Shown: positions 1-7,875, counted from the stretch's first letter. The stretch is DNA of 9,226 nt from an uncultured Bacteroides sp. (GCA_905203765.1 CAJKXC010000083.1:1-9226), one strand, 5' to 3'. Notes: generated by a model not told the origin, from the letters alone. Translations and numbers: made by a program.

Positions 1-1
1 T

Positions 2-613
2 GAATTGATCCGTATCATCGGTAAGATGAAATATCGTTCTTCATACGGTCAGAACCTCTTGCAGCATGCCCGCGAAACTGCCAATCTCTGTGCCGTAATG
101 GCATCGGAACTGGGTTTGAACCCGAAGAAGGCAAAACGCGCCGGATTGCTGCATGATATAGGTAAGGTGCCCGATGAAGAACCGGAATTGCCGCATGCCC
201 TCTATGGTATGAAGCTGGCAGAGAAGTTCAAGGAAAAACCGGACATCTGCAACGCCATCGGCGCCCACCACGACGAAGTGGAGATGACCAGCCTGCTGGC
301 TCCTATCGTACAGGTGTGTGACGCTATCTCCGGTGCACGTCCGGGAGCACGCCGCGAAATCGTAGAAGCCTACATCAAGCGTCTGAACGACCTCGAACAG
401 CTTGCTATGGCCTATCCGGGCGTAACAAAGACGTATGCCATCCAGGCAGGACGCGAACTGCGTGTCATCGTCGGTGCCGACAAGATAGACGACAAGCAGA
501 CCGAAAACCTCTCCGGCGAAATTGCCAAGAAGATACAGGACGAAATGACGTATCCGGGACAGGTGAAGATTACCGTTATCCGTGAAACGCGTGCGGTAAG
601 CTATGCCAAGTAA
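2..613 (+). CDS. rny: Ribonuclease Y, C-terminal part (5' end outside window)
   Basis: RNase Y is a membrane-anchored endoribonuclease that starts mRNA decay. Only about the last 200 residues are here; the reading frame is open to the left edge (codons for E-L precede IRIIGKMKYR), so the N-terminal membrane helix, coiled coil and most of the KH domain lie upstream. The fragment opens with KMKYRSSYGQN, typical of the segment before the HD domain. Numbering from the TTG at base 5, the metal-binding HD residues are H21, H50-D51 (in LLHDIGK), H88-H89 and D106. The tail KTYAIQAGRELRVIV and the closing ETRAVSYAK match the conserved RNase Y C-terminus. The TTG at base 5 is an internal Leu codon, not a start. 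The gene is followed by a strong terminator, so it appears transcriptionally separate from cutC. Family assignment is firm. Confidence 0.96.
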   Translation, partial: ELIRIIGKMKYRSSYGQNLLQHARETANLCAVMASELGLNPKKAKRAGLLHDIGKVPDEEPELPHALYGMKLAEKFKEKPDICNAIGAHHDEVEMTSLLAPIVQVCDAISGARPGARREIVEAYIKRLNDLEQLAMAYPGVTKTYAIQAGRELRVIVGADKIDDKQTENLSGEIAKKIQDEMTYPGQVKITVIRETRAVSYAK

Positions 614-640
614 GAATCGAAAATTAGAATAATATAAATA

Positions 641-679
641 AGGAAAAGGGTGAATTTATTTCACCCTTTTCTTATTTTT
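641..679 (+). terminator. Intrinsic terminator after rny
   Basis: A 14-bp stem (641-654 with 660-673, one G-T pair) closes a 5-nt loop; its core is GAAAAGGGTGAA facing TTCACCCTTTTC. A run of five T (675-679) follows. It lies 27 bp after the rny stop. The A-rich bases on its left could also let it stop transcripts coming from the right. Confidence 0.88.
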
Positions 680-680
680 G
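673..680 (+). promoter_or_regulatory. Putative Bacteroides -7 element for cutC
   Basis: TATTTTTG matches the Bacteroides primary sigma -7 consensus TAnnTTTG at all six fixed positions. It overlaps the 3' edge and T-tract of the rny terminator and lies 26 bp before the cutC ATG, so the 5' leader would be only about 20 nt. I see no convincing -33 TTTG about 19-21 bp upstream, where the terminator stem sits. A T-tract can match this motif by chance, so the call is tentative. Confidence 0.4.
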
Positions 681-706
681 CACCCCAAGACCAGATATTT
701 AGGAAT

Positions 707-1453
707 ATGGAGAACTATAAATTTGAAGTCTGTGCCAACTCCGTAGAGAGTTGCATTGCCGCACAAGCCGGCGGAGCCAACCGGGTGGAACTGTGTGCAG
801 GCATTCCCGAAGGCGGTACCACCCCTTCGCATGGCGATATCACCATTGCCCGAGAGGTACTGAAAGCAACGAAACTGCACGTCATCATCCGCCCCCGCGG
901 CGGCGACTTCCTCTACTCCCCCATCGAACAACGCATCATGCTGAAGGATATAAACAATGCCTACCGGCTGGGAGCAGATGGCGTCGTGTTCGGCTGCCTC
1001 ACCGCAGAAGGAGAAGTAGACATGCCTCTGATGGAACAGCTGATGGAAGCCGCGCAAGGTATGTCCGTCACCTTCCACCGCGCCTTCGACGTGTGCCGCA
1101 ATCCGCAGAAAGCGCTGGAAGATATCATCCGCTTGGGGTGCAACCGCATCCTGACTTCCGGGCAGCAGCCCACCGCCGAACAAGGCATCCCTTTGCTGAA
1201 GGAACTGCAACAACAGGCGGCAGGCCGCATCATATTGCTGGCAGGCTGTGGCGTCAACGAAAACAACATCGCCCGCATCGCCCATGAAACCGGTATTCAC
1301 GAATTCCACTTCTCCGCCAGAGAAACGATTGCAAGCAGTATGCAATACCGCAAAAGCAGAATCCCCATGGGAGCAACCGTGCAAATCAACGAATTCGAGC
1401 GAAACATTACCACCAAAGAAAGGGTAAAGGCAACAATTGAAAATTGCATTTAA
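707..1453 (+). CDS. cutC: CutC family protein (PF03932), TIM barrel
   Basis: This 248-residue protein has the usual CutC length and is a single TIM barrel. Family motifs seen: RVELCAG (26-32), IRPRGGDF (61-68), TFHRAFD (122-128), LTSGQ (149-153) and the late strand EFHFSA around H201. The ATG at 707 (MENYKFEVCANS) is chosen over a GTG at 650 in the same frame, because the GTG lies inside the rny terminator stem and would add 19 residues absent from the family. There is no signal peptide, so it is cytoplasmic. The name comes from a copper-sensitivity phenotype in E. coli; later work assigned that phenotype to the small RNA MicL, made from the cutC 3' region. The enzymatic role is therefore unknown, and a copper function should not be assumed. 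eno follows after 76 bp on the same strand. Confidence 0.93.
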   Translation: MENYKFEVCANSVESCIAAQAGGANRVELCAGIPEGGTTPSHGDITIAREVLKATKLHVIIRPRGGDFLYSPIEQRIMLKDINNAYRLGADGVVFGCLTAEGEVDMPLMEQLMEAAQGMSVTFHRAFDVCRNPQKALEDIIRLGCNRILTSGQQPTAEQGIPLLKELQQQAAGRIILLAGCGVNENNIARIAHETGIHEFHFSARETIASSMQYRKSRIPMGATVQINEFERNITTKERVKATIENCI

Positions 1454-1486
1454 ACAAACCTTCGTCCCCCGAAACATTTCTTCATT

Positions 1487-1494
1487 TTCATTTG
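1487..1494 (+). promoter_or_regulatory. Weak candidate -7 element for eno
   Basis: TTCATTTG matches five of the six fixed positions of TAnnTTTG and lies 35 bp before the eno ATG in the 76-bp gap after cutC. A TTCG at 1461-1464 is the nearest -33-like element, with poor spacing. No terminator is visible after cutC, so eno may also be read through from the cutC promoter. The 25 bp just before the ATG are AT-rich with no Shine-Dalgarno site, as is usual in this phylum. Confidence 0.28.
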
Positions 1495-1529
1495 TTATAA
1501 GCATAGTTTACATTAAAAACTTATTGAAC

Positions 1530-2810
1530 ATGAAAATAGAAAAGATTATCGGACGCGAAATCCTCGACTCACGAGGAAACCCCACAGTAGAAGTAGATGT
1601 AATGTTGGAATCCGGCTTTATGGGCCGCGCTTCCGTACCCTCGGGTGCATCTACGGGAGAACACGAAGCATTGGAACTGCGCGACGGCGACAAGAACCGT
1701 TACGGCGGCAAAGGCGTGTTGAAAGCAGTAGATAATATCAACGATATCATCGCCCCCAAACTCATCGGTATGTCTGCCCTCGACCAAATGGGCATTGACC
1801 ACACCATGCTGGCACTGGACGGCACCAAGACCAAATCGAACCTGGGCGCCAACGCCATCCTCGGCGTATCGCTCGCCGTGGCCAAAGCCGCTGCCGCATA
1901 CCTCGACGTCCCCCTCTACCGCTATATCGGCGGCACCAATACATACGTAATGCCCGTCCCTATGATGAACATCATCAATGGCGGTTCGCACAGCGATGCT
2001 CCCATCGCATTCCAGGAATTCATGATACGCCCGGTGGGCGCTACTTCTTTCCGCGAAGGCCTGCGCATGGGTGCCGAAGTATTCCACGCCCTGAAGAAAG
2101 TATTGAAGGACCGCGGTCTCAGTACGGCCGTTGGCGACGAAGGCGGTTTTGCCCCTAACCTGGAAGGAACGGAAGATGCCCTGAATTCTATCATTGCCGC
2201 CATCAAAGCAGCCGGATACGAACCGGGCAAGGATGTGAAGATTGCCATGGACTGCGCTTCTTCCGAATTCTACCACGACGGTATCTACGATTACACCAAG
2301 TTCGAAGGTGAGAAAGGCAAGAAGCGTACTGCCGACGAGCAGATCGATTATCTGGAACAGCTGATCAACGAATACCCCATCGACTCCATCGAAGACGGTA
2401 TGAGCGAAAACGACTGGGACGGCTGGCAGAAACTGACCGAGCGCATCGGCAACCGTTGCCAGTTGGTAGGCGACGACTTGTTCGTGACCAACGTCGATTT
2501 CCTCGCTATGGGCATTGAGAAAGGTTGTGCCAACTCCATCCTGATTAAAGTAAATCAGATCGGTTCGCTGACCGAAACACTGAACGCCATCGAAATGGCA
2601 CACCGCCACGGATATACCACCGTTACTTCCCATCGCTCCGGTGAGACCGAAGATGCGACCATCGCCGACATCGCCGTAGCCACCAACAGCGGCCAGATCA
2701 AAACCGGTTCATTGAGCCGCTCGGACCGCATGGCGAAGTACAACCAGTTGCTGCGCATCGAAGAGGAACTGGGCAACAATGCAGTTTACGGATATAAGAA
2801 ACTAAGATAA
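1530..2810 (+). CDS. eno: Enolase (phosphopyruvate hydratase)
   Basis: Enolase converts 2-phosphoglycerate to phosphoenolpyruvate in glycolysis, in the cytoplasm, and needs Mg2+. The 426 residues are full length for a bacterial enolase. The N-terminus IIGREILDSRGNPTVEVDV and the mobile loop SGAST (38-42) are intact. Catalytic residues are E204 (GDEGGF), K340 and H368 (SHRSGET); metal ligands are D241, E288 (SIEDG) and D315 (VGDDL). The signature ILIKVNQIGSLTET spans 337-350. The start is the ATG at 1530 (MKIEKIIGREI); the frame stays open upstream to 1437 but that part overlaps cutC and has no enolase homology. Codons are strongly GC-ending, unlike the more AT-rich distal PUL genes, as expected for a highly expressed gene. 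It is convergent with the GH3 gene, with a terminator between. Confidence 0.99.
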   Translation: MKIEKIIGREILDSRGNPTVEVDVMLESGFMGRASVPSGASTGEHEALELRDGDKNRYGGKGVLKAVDNINDIIAPKLIGMSALDQMGIDHTMLALDGTKTKSNLGANAILGVSLAVAKAAAAYLDVPLYRYIGGTNTYVMPVPMMNIINGGSHSDAPIAFQEFMIRPVGATSFREGLRMGAEVFHALKKVLKDRGLSTAVGDEGGFAPNLEGTEDALNSIIAAIKAAGYEPGKDVKIAMDCASSEFYHDGIYDYTKFEGEKGKKRTADEQIDYLEQLINEYPIDSIEDGMSENDWDGWQKLTERIGNRCQLVGDDLFVTNVDFLAMGIEKGCANSILIKVNQIGSLTETLNAIEMAHRHGYTTVTSHRSGETEDATIADIAVATNSGQIKTGSLSRSDRMAKYNQLLRIEEELGNNAVYGYKKLR

Positions 2811-2813
2811 ATA

Positions 2814-2903
2814 GATTTTTGAAGGTTAGTAAACATGTGTTAGTGAAAGCAAGAGAGGACGATCCGTCACGGACCGCCCTCTCTCTTTTTTAACCTTAAA
2901 ATC
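2814..2903. repeat. Outer inverted repeat enclosing the eno/GH3 terminator
   Basis: GATTTT plus AAGGTTA (2814-2828, with a 2-nt TG bulge) is complementary to TAACCTT plus AAAATC (2891-2903). These arms flank the terminator hairpin and could extend it as an outer stem. The right arm borders the eno T-tract and starts just after the GH3 stop when read on the minus strand. It is AT-rich, so part of the match may be chance. Confidence 0.5.
2852..2891 (+). terminator. Terminator between convergent eno and GH3 genes, possibly bidirectional
   Basis: Arms 2852-2866 and 2870-2884 form a 15-position stem with a TCA loop and two A-C mismatches (2859/2877, 2862/2874), followed by a run of six T at 2886-2891. 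It starts 41 bp after the eno stop. In minus-strand RNA both mismatches become G-U pairs, so the stem is unbroken for transcripts of the PUL, which reach it 17 bp after the GH3 stop. The U-tract on that side (TTGCTTTC) is poor, so termination is best supported for eno and plausible for GH3. Confidence 0.85.
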
Positions 2904-2908
2904 AACAA

Positions 2909-5161
2909 TCAATCTACTACCTTAAAGAAAACCTCTTCTCCTGTCTGGCTGTCCGGTCCTACCCAGAGGCCGAAGTCTCCCGGTTCCACCGTACGTACCA
3001 TATCTATATTCCAGAAAGCAAGTTCACTTATAGGGAGTTCGAACGTTACTGTTTTCTTTTCACCCGGCTTCAACGTGACGCGGGTAAAGCGTTTCAATTC
3101 CTTTACGGGGCGGGTTACGGAAGCAACCTTATCTTGTACGTAAAGCTGGGCTACTTCGGTTCCTTCATACTTGCCGGTATTCTCCAACTCGAAAGTCACC
3201 GTCAGCACATCTTTCGCAGAAAGTGCATCGGCAGAAAGCTGGGGTTTACCGTACTTAAAGGTAGTATAGGACAAACCATATCCGAACGGATAAAGAGGTT
3301 GGGCCCCTACATCCATATAAGAAGAAGAACTGCCTTCGGATGTCTGGCTTGCTTCGAGCGGCACTTCATCCAACGGTTTCAGATGGGAAGATGCCGGTCT
3401 GCCCGAGTTATTATGCGCATAGTACAAAGGCACCTGGCCTACCGTCTTCAGGAAAGTAACCGGAGTTTTGCCACTCGGCACTGCCCTGCCGAACAGTAAA
3501 TCGGCGATTGCCGGGCCACCCATCGTTCCGGGATGGAAAGAATATAACACTGCATCCGATGCTTCCGCTTCCTTACCGATAGTAAGCTGGCGGCCTGCCA
3601 TGACAACCGTTACCAACGGCTTGCCGGTCTTGGCCAAAGCAGCTATCAGTTGGGACTGCGCACCCTGCAGGTTCAAGTCAGCCAGGCAATGTGCCTCACC
3701 GGACAAGATGGATTCTTCTCCTACAAACGCAATCACTACATCGGCACGCTGGGCAGCAGCAACAGCTTTTGAGATGCCTGCCGTATTCTTGTCACGGCTA
3801 TATGCCAGTGCCGGTTCGTAGATAACCTGTACCTTATCGCCATACATCGCTTTGATAGCCGTCAACGGAGTTTGCGTATGCGCCTTCTCACCATCGAAAA
3901 TCCAGGTTCCCAATTGGTCATGGGGAGCATCCGCCATCGGGCCGACTACGGCAACCGTGCGTACGCCTTCTTTCAAAGGCAGCACTTCGCCTTCATTCTT
4001 CAGCAAGATGGCCGATTCCTCGGCAGCACGTTTGGCGGCGGCCAGATGAGACTCGTCGTACATCACCGAAGGTTTCTTTTCGTCCACATACGGATTATCG
4101 AACAATCCCAAACGATATTTCACACGCAGGATGTTGCGTACAGCATCATCAATCACAGATTGTTTCACCTTTCCGGCCTTTATCTGTTCCGGCAGATGCT
4201 TGAAGAAGGTATAACTTACCATCTCCATATCCACTCCGGCATTCACAGACAGTGCGGCTGCGTCTTTGTCGTCCACAGCAAAGCCGTGGGCTATCATTTC
4301 ACGGGCCGAGTTCCAGTCCGTCACCACCAAACCGTCAAAGCCCCATTCACCGCGGAGCACATCGCGAAGGATGAACTTGTTTCCGGTAGAAGGCACTCCG
4401 TCATTGTCATTGAACGAAGTCATAAACGTAGCAGCGCCGGCCTTGGCAGCAGCTTCAAACGGCGGAAGATAGATATTACGCAGGTTGCGCTCCGATATAA
4501 ACGTCGAGTTATAGTCGCGTCCGCCTTCTGCCGCTCCGTATCCTACGAAGTGCTTGGCACACGCTGCAATGGAAGTCGGGCTATTCAGCGAATCGCCCTG
4601 ATAGCCTTTCACCATCGCTGCTCCCATTACTGAAGAGAGATAGGTATCTTCACCGCAGCTTTCGGCAATACGTCCCCAGCGTGGGTCGCGGGAAACGTCA
4701 ATCATCGGGGAGAAAGTCCAACGTACCCCTACGGACGAAGCCTCGATGGCAGCAATCCGTGCACCATCTTCAGCCACCTGCGGGTCGAAAGACGCCGCCT
4801 GTCCCAATGGAATGGGGAATATAGTCTTGAAACCGTGAATCACATCGCGAGCCATCAGCAAAGGAATGCCCAGGCGGGACTCCTCCACAGCTACACGCTG
4901 CAACGCATTGACACGTACCGGGTCTACCTCGTTCAAGATAGAGCCGATTTCACCTTTCTTTATCAATCCGCTCATGTCCTCAATGTTTCCATAAGAAGAT
5001 ATCTGGTTCATCTGTCCCAGTTTCTCTTCCAGAGTCATTTTGGACAACAGGGCCTCTACTTTCTGTTCGGTAGCCGCATCGCCTCCTTTAGTCTGTACCT
5101 GAGTACAAGAAACGAACGGGAGCAGGAACAGGCAAGCCGAGAGTAATTTTACTGTTTTCAT
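2909..5161 (-). CDS. bglX: GH3 beta-glucosidase, BglX type
   Basis: This exo-acting hydrolase removes terminal glucose from beta-glucan oligosaccharides and is the last step of the pathway. The 750 residues have the BglX order: signal peptide with Cys19 (LPFVSC), GH3 N-terminal barrel (about 35-355, with RDPRWGR at 158-164 and KHF at 203-205), GH3 C-terminal alpha/beta domain (about 385-575) and a fibronectin-III-like domain (about 655-725). D282 in VVTDW is the expected nucleophile; E489 in LSGEA aligns with the E. coli BglX acid/base candidate. Residues after Cys19 (TQVQTKGG) are not acidic, which fits a periplasmic location. The start lies 2 bp after the GH158 stop, implying translational coupling. 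It resembles E. coli BglX along its whole length. From context the substrate is beta-1,3-gluco-oligosaccharides, but sequence alone does not fix linkage specificity. Confidence 0.94.
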   Translation of the reverse strand: MKTVKLLSACLFLLPFVSCTQVQTKGGDAATEQKVEALLSKMTLEEKLGQMNQISSYGNIEDMSGLIKKGEIGSILNEVDPVRVNALQRVAVEESRLGIPLLMARDVIHGFKTIFPIPLGQAASFDPQVAEDGARIAAIEASSVGVRWTFSPMIDVSRDPRWGRIAESCGEDTYLSSVMGAAMVKGYQGDSLNSPTSIAACAKHFVGYGAAEGGRDYNSTFISERNLRNIYLPPFEAAAKAGAATFMTSFNDNDGVPSTGNKFILRDVLRGEWGFDGLVVTDWNSAREMIAHGFAVDDKDAAALSVNAGVDMEMVSYTFFKHLPEQIKAGKVKQSVIDDAVRNILRVKYRLGLFDNPYVDEKKPSVMYDESHLAAAKRAAEESAILLKNEGEVLPLKEGVRTVAVVGPMADAPHDQLGTWIFDGEKAHTQTPLTAIKAMYGDKVQVIYEPALAYSRDKNTAGISKAVAAAQRADVVIAFVGEESILSGEAHCLADLNLQGAQSQLIAALAKTGKPLVTVVMAGRQLTIGKEAEASDAVLYSFHPGTMGGPAIADLLFGRAVPSGKTPVTFLKTVGQVPLYYAHNNSGRPASSHLKPLDEVPLEASQTSEGSSSSYMDVGAQPLYPFGYGLSYTTFKYGKPQLSADALSAKDVLTVTFELENTGKYEGTEVAQLYVQDKVASVTRPVKELKRFTRVTLKPGEKKTVTFELPISELAFWNIDMVRTVEPGDFGLWVGPDSQTGEEVFFKVVD

Positions 5162-5163
5162 GC

Positions 5164-6462
5164 TTATTTTATTACTTGAAATGGAACATTCACTGTAGAT
5201 ACGAATCCGGTGTTATCCAGCACGTATACATACAATCTGTATTCTCCGGGGGTATTCAGTGTAACTTCATAGGTATTTGCATCCGAAGTCACAACATCTC
5301 CCACTCTGTCCGGACGCGGCTCATAAGAGCCTCCGAATCCCAGCACCGTAGCTTCTTTCAGAACCTCCCACACATAGGTCAGGCGGTCGAATTCTTTGTC
5401 GTCCACGGCTACATGGGCTTTCAGCGGTTTACCCGCCTTCACCCGTATATTATCAATGGCATATTTATCGTCAATAGTCAAACCCTCAATTACCGGAGCT
5501 GTTTCCGTCAGTTCTTTGCCGGTCCATACTCTTTGCATGGCCTCTACCATCGGCGTTTTTTCTCCATGCAGGGGCAGTTGATCCACGTTATCCTCTACAA
5601 ACATACTGAACCAGGTAGGGGTACGTTCCTCTTTCTGTCCCCACAAGAAGACGAAAGAACCTAAGCAGCGGGGATTCGATTGAATATACTTCGTATAGCG
5701 CTCTTCGTACACCTGCCGTTTTTCTTCGCTTGTCTGCTCAATGGGCGCTTTCCATTCCGTAGAAGCGGTTTCCCACCAACCGGTCGGTCCCCATTCGGTA
5801 ATCATGAAGGCACCTTTGTAGGCCGATTTATCAACCGTGTTCTGCACTTCGTTCATCGGACCATATACGTTAATGCCTACATAGTCGAGAGAAGGTACAT
5901 ACTTGGCAATGGAATCCAATGCCGACGGATTATATGAAATTACAGTAGACACCAGATGGCGTTTGTCTACCGACTTAATAATCTGTGCCAGTTCTTCAAC
6001 AAAGCTCCATGCTGCTCCTATATTGGCATTACCCAATTCTATTTCATTGCCGATGCCCCAAGCCAGCAAGCAGGTATCATTCTTGAATGTTTCCGCCAAG
6101 GTGCGCACTTCTTCACACATCTTGTTTTTGAATGCGGCGTCATAGTAACGTATGGAGTCTTTCGGCAAGCCAATGCCCTGCATCACATACATTTTGTTTT
6201 CAGCAGCCTGTGCCAGGATTTTCGTCACTTCCTCAACACTGCCACCCCATGTTCTGAAAGCATTGGCTCCGCTCTGGCTGGCAACATCCAGCCTGTAAGT
6301 GCCTCCAACACCTTTTATATACGTCTCTTTCCCGTCGATATACATTTTATATCCATCGCCGGTCTTCTGTATTGCAATCCCCTCCTTCGGTATAGAAGAA
6401 GACGAACAACCCCAAAACAGGCAACAGAGAAGAAGACAAGTAAAATACGATAGTTTCTTCAT
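5164..6462 (-). CDS. Probable GH158 endo-beta-1,3-glucanase lipoprotein
   Basis: A 432-residue glycoside hydrolase of clan GH-A type. It has a lipoprotein signal peptide ending at Cys19 (LFWGC), a TIM barrel (about 30-318) and a C-terminal Ig-like beta-sandwich (about 320-432, ending ...GEYRLYVYVLDNTGFVSTVNVPFQV). The clan pattern gives E140 (GIGNE, end of strand 4) as acid/base and E223 (MITEWGP, strand 7) as nucleophile. Aromatics W229-W230, W274 and W284 could line the sugar cleft. Domain plan, spacing of the two Glu and position between GH16 and GH3 match GH158, a recently created family whose Bacteroides member is an endo-beta-1,3-glucanase of the B. uniformis laminarin locus; that is from memory. 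Automatic annotation may call it GH2 or cellulase-like. After Cys19 comes SSSSIPKEG, without the acidic export tag seen in GH16, so surface display is less clear. It is 17 bp after GH16. Confidence 0.82.
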   Translation of the reverse strand: MKKLSYFTCLLLCCLFWGCSSSSIPKEGIAIQKTGDGYKMYIDGKETYIKGVGGTYRLDVASQSGANAFRTWGGSVEEVTKILAQAAENKMYVMQGIGLPKDSIRYYDAAFKNKMCEEVRTLAETFKNDTCLLAWGIGNEIELGNANIGAAWSFVEELAQIIKSVDKRHLVSTVISYNPSALDSIAKYVPSLDYVGINVYGPMNEVQNTVDKSAYKGAFMITEWGPTGWWETASTEWKAPIEQTSEEKRQVYEERYTKYIQSNPRCLGSFVFLWGQKEERTPTWFSMFVEDNVDQLPLHGEKTPMVEAMQRVWTGKELTETAPVIEGLTIDDKYAIDNIRVKAGKPLKAHVAVDDKEFDRLTYVWEVLKEATVLGFGGSYEPRPDRVGDVVTSDANTYEVTLNTPGEYRLYVYVLDNTGFVSTVNVPFQVIK

Positions 6463-6479
6463 ACCAATAAAAACTTTAA

Positions 6480-7859
6480 TTACTTCTTTTGGAATACACG
6501 CACGTAGTCAATTACAAGACTGATAGGAAGTGCTGATTCATCAACTCCCTGCATGCCACCCCAACTACCTCCCCAAGCAAGATTGAAGATGATATAATAT
6601 GGTTTGTCATACGGCCAGTTGGTAACTCCCTTATTGTCATTATCATAAGAAAGCTGAACCTTACCGTCCACATAAGTTGTTATGTTTTGCGGCGTCCATT
6701 CCATAGCATAAGTATGAAATTCTCCTTCGGCCTTATCAATAGTCATGGCATGAGTCACTTGAGTACCGTTAGTGTGATTGTGCCCTTCGGCATGAAGACT
6801 GGAAGATACTTCATTGGGCACAACACCCACCTCTTCCATAATATCTATTTCCCCACACTTTGGCCACCCTTCTGTAGCCCAGTCCACATCCACCGGCATC
6901 ATCCAAAAAGCCGGCCATGTACCTTTACCTTTCGGCAACATCATACGAGCTTCTATATAACCATACTGCCATCCCTCATCCACATGGGCATAAACACGAC
7001 CGGAATATATTTTTCCGTCATTTTCCTTGAAGCAATGAATGCGCAACTTCCCATCTGACAATTCTGTCACCCGTTTGCCATTGATAGCACCATTCACATA
7101 GTTCTGGAGTTCATTGTTTACCCAGCCGGCATTCTGTACCTCATGTTTCCAATGAGTAGCATTAAGTTCCGTACCCTCATCGAATTCATCGTACCAAACT
7201 AATTTATATCCTTCACGCTCGGGCACAGTAGTAACCTCAGCACCCTCCTGAATTACAAGAAATGTTCGTTTTTGCCCTTCTCCTGTCACGGTTATTGTAG
7301 CCGTACGGCTTGTCAAGTCAACATTGGTAGTATAGGCAACAACCACATGCGCATCGTTACGGCTCACCGTAACCCAATCCACATCAGATTGTGCGTTCCA
7401 GTCATTACTTTCATATACCGTTACCTCAGCATTGCCTGCTCGTGAAGTACAATGTACTTCTTGTACAGAAAACCTAATGCCGCCTTTTTGCTTCACCTGC
7501 ACATATTCACTTTTGTTTCCAGAAGTCACGACAATTCGGCCATAACGTTCGGCATCCTTGTTCTGCTCCACAGTGACCTTGATAACTCCTTCTTTTCCTT
7601 CTCCACTGTCTGGAGTAAACTCCATCCATTTATCCGTAGAAGAAGCAGCCCATCCTTCACCTGTTGTTGTCACTTTTATCTCATAGGTGCCTTCCACAGC
7701 CGTAGCGTCTAAGGCTGACGGCAATACAGTCAGTACCACCTCATTTGGAGTTTCAGGTTTATCCGGTGTTTCAGGCGGTATCGAGTCTTCATCACCACCT
7801 CCACAAGCTGGCAATAAACCAACTATACATAAAAGAGAAAATAGAGACATATTCTTCAT
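6480..7859 (-). CDS. GH16 endo-beta-1,3-glucanase (laminarinase type) with two BACON domains, surface lipoprotein
   Basis: This 459-residue lipoprotein cuts internal bonds of beta-1,3-glucan or mixed-linkage glucan. The signal peptide MKNMSLFSLLCIVGLLPAC ends at Cys19, followed by GGGDEDS, an acidic tag typical of Bacteroides surface lipoproteins, and a Pro/Glu linker (27-40). Two BACON domains follow (about 40-126 and 127-209), each ending in a V-x-Q-x-G-like strand. The GH16 domain (about 216-459) starts LVWYDEFDEG and carries EIDIMEEVG: E337 nucleophile, D339 and E342 acid/base. The extra Met between D and E (beta-bulge) is typical of laminarinases. The start is the ATG at 7859. A TTG 18 bp upstream with AAGGAG before it is in frame but gives an overlong signal peptide, and the AAGGAG is part of a hairpin. 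Base composition is visibly more AT-rich than eno. GH158 follows by 17 bp. Confidence 0.93.
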   Translation of the reverse strand: MKNMSLFSLLCIVGLLPACGGGDEDSIPPETPDKPETPNEVVLTVLPSALDATAVEGTYEIKVTTTGEGWAASSTDKWMEFTPDSGEGKEGVIKVTVEQNKDAERYGRIVVTSGNKSEYVQVKQKGGIRFSVQEVHCTSRAGNAEVTVYESNDWNAQSDVDWVTVSRNDAHVVVAYTTNVDLTSRTATITVTGEGQKRTFLVIQEGAEVTTVPEREGYKLVWYDEFDEGTELNATHWKHEVQNAGWVNNELQNYVNGAINGKRVTELSDGKLRIHCFKENDGKIYSGRVYAHVDEGWQYGYIEARMMLPKGKGTWPAFWMMPVDVDWATEGWPKCGEIDIMEEVGVVPNEVSSSLHAEGHNHTNGTQVTHAMTIDKAEGEFHTYAMEWTPQNITTYVDGKVQLSYDNDNKGVTNWPYDKPYYIIFNLAWGGSWGGMQGVDESALPISLVIDYVRVFQKK

Positions 7860-7875
7860 GATATGCTTTTTAGAC

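Noticed and set aside
650..706. GTG start for cutC at 650
   Set aside because: It lies inside the rny terminator stem and adds 19 residues not found in CutC proteins; the ATG at 707 gives the family length.
1437..1529. Upstream extension of eno to an ATG at 1437
   Set aside because: It overlaps the end of cutC and encodes residues with no enolase similarity; enolases start at MKIEKI-like sequence, here base 1530.
1300..1529. Possible MicL-like small RNA from the cutC 3' end
   Set aside because: Known only from enterobacteria; no terminator hairpin is visible after cutC and only a weak promoter-like box (1487-1494) lies there, so nothing in the sequence supports it.
1569..2633. 354-codon open frame on the minus strand across eno
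   Set aside because: It is antisense to a clear enolase and arises from biased codon use; the translation shows no recognisable domain and no leader. The same applies to 656-1504 minus, 3872-4633 plus and 5956-6453 plus.
2814..2903. Miniature transposon bounded by the 13-pair inverted repeat
   Set aside because: No flanking target duplication is seen, the arms are AT-rich with a bulge, and the interior is a terminator that belongs between the convergent genes.
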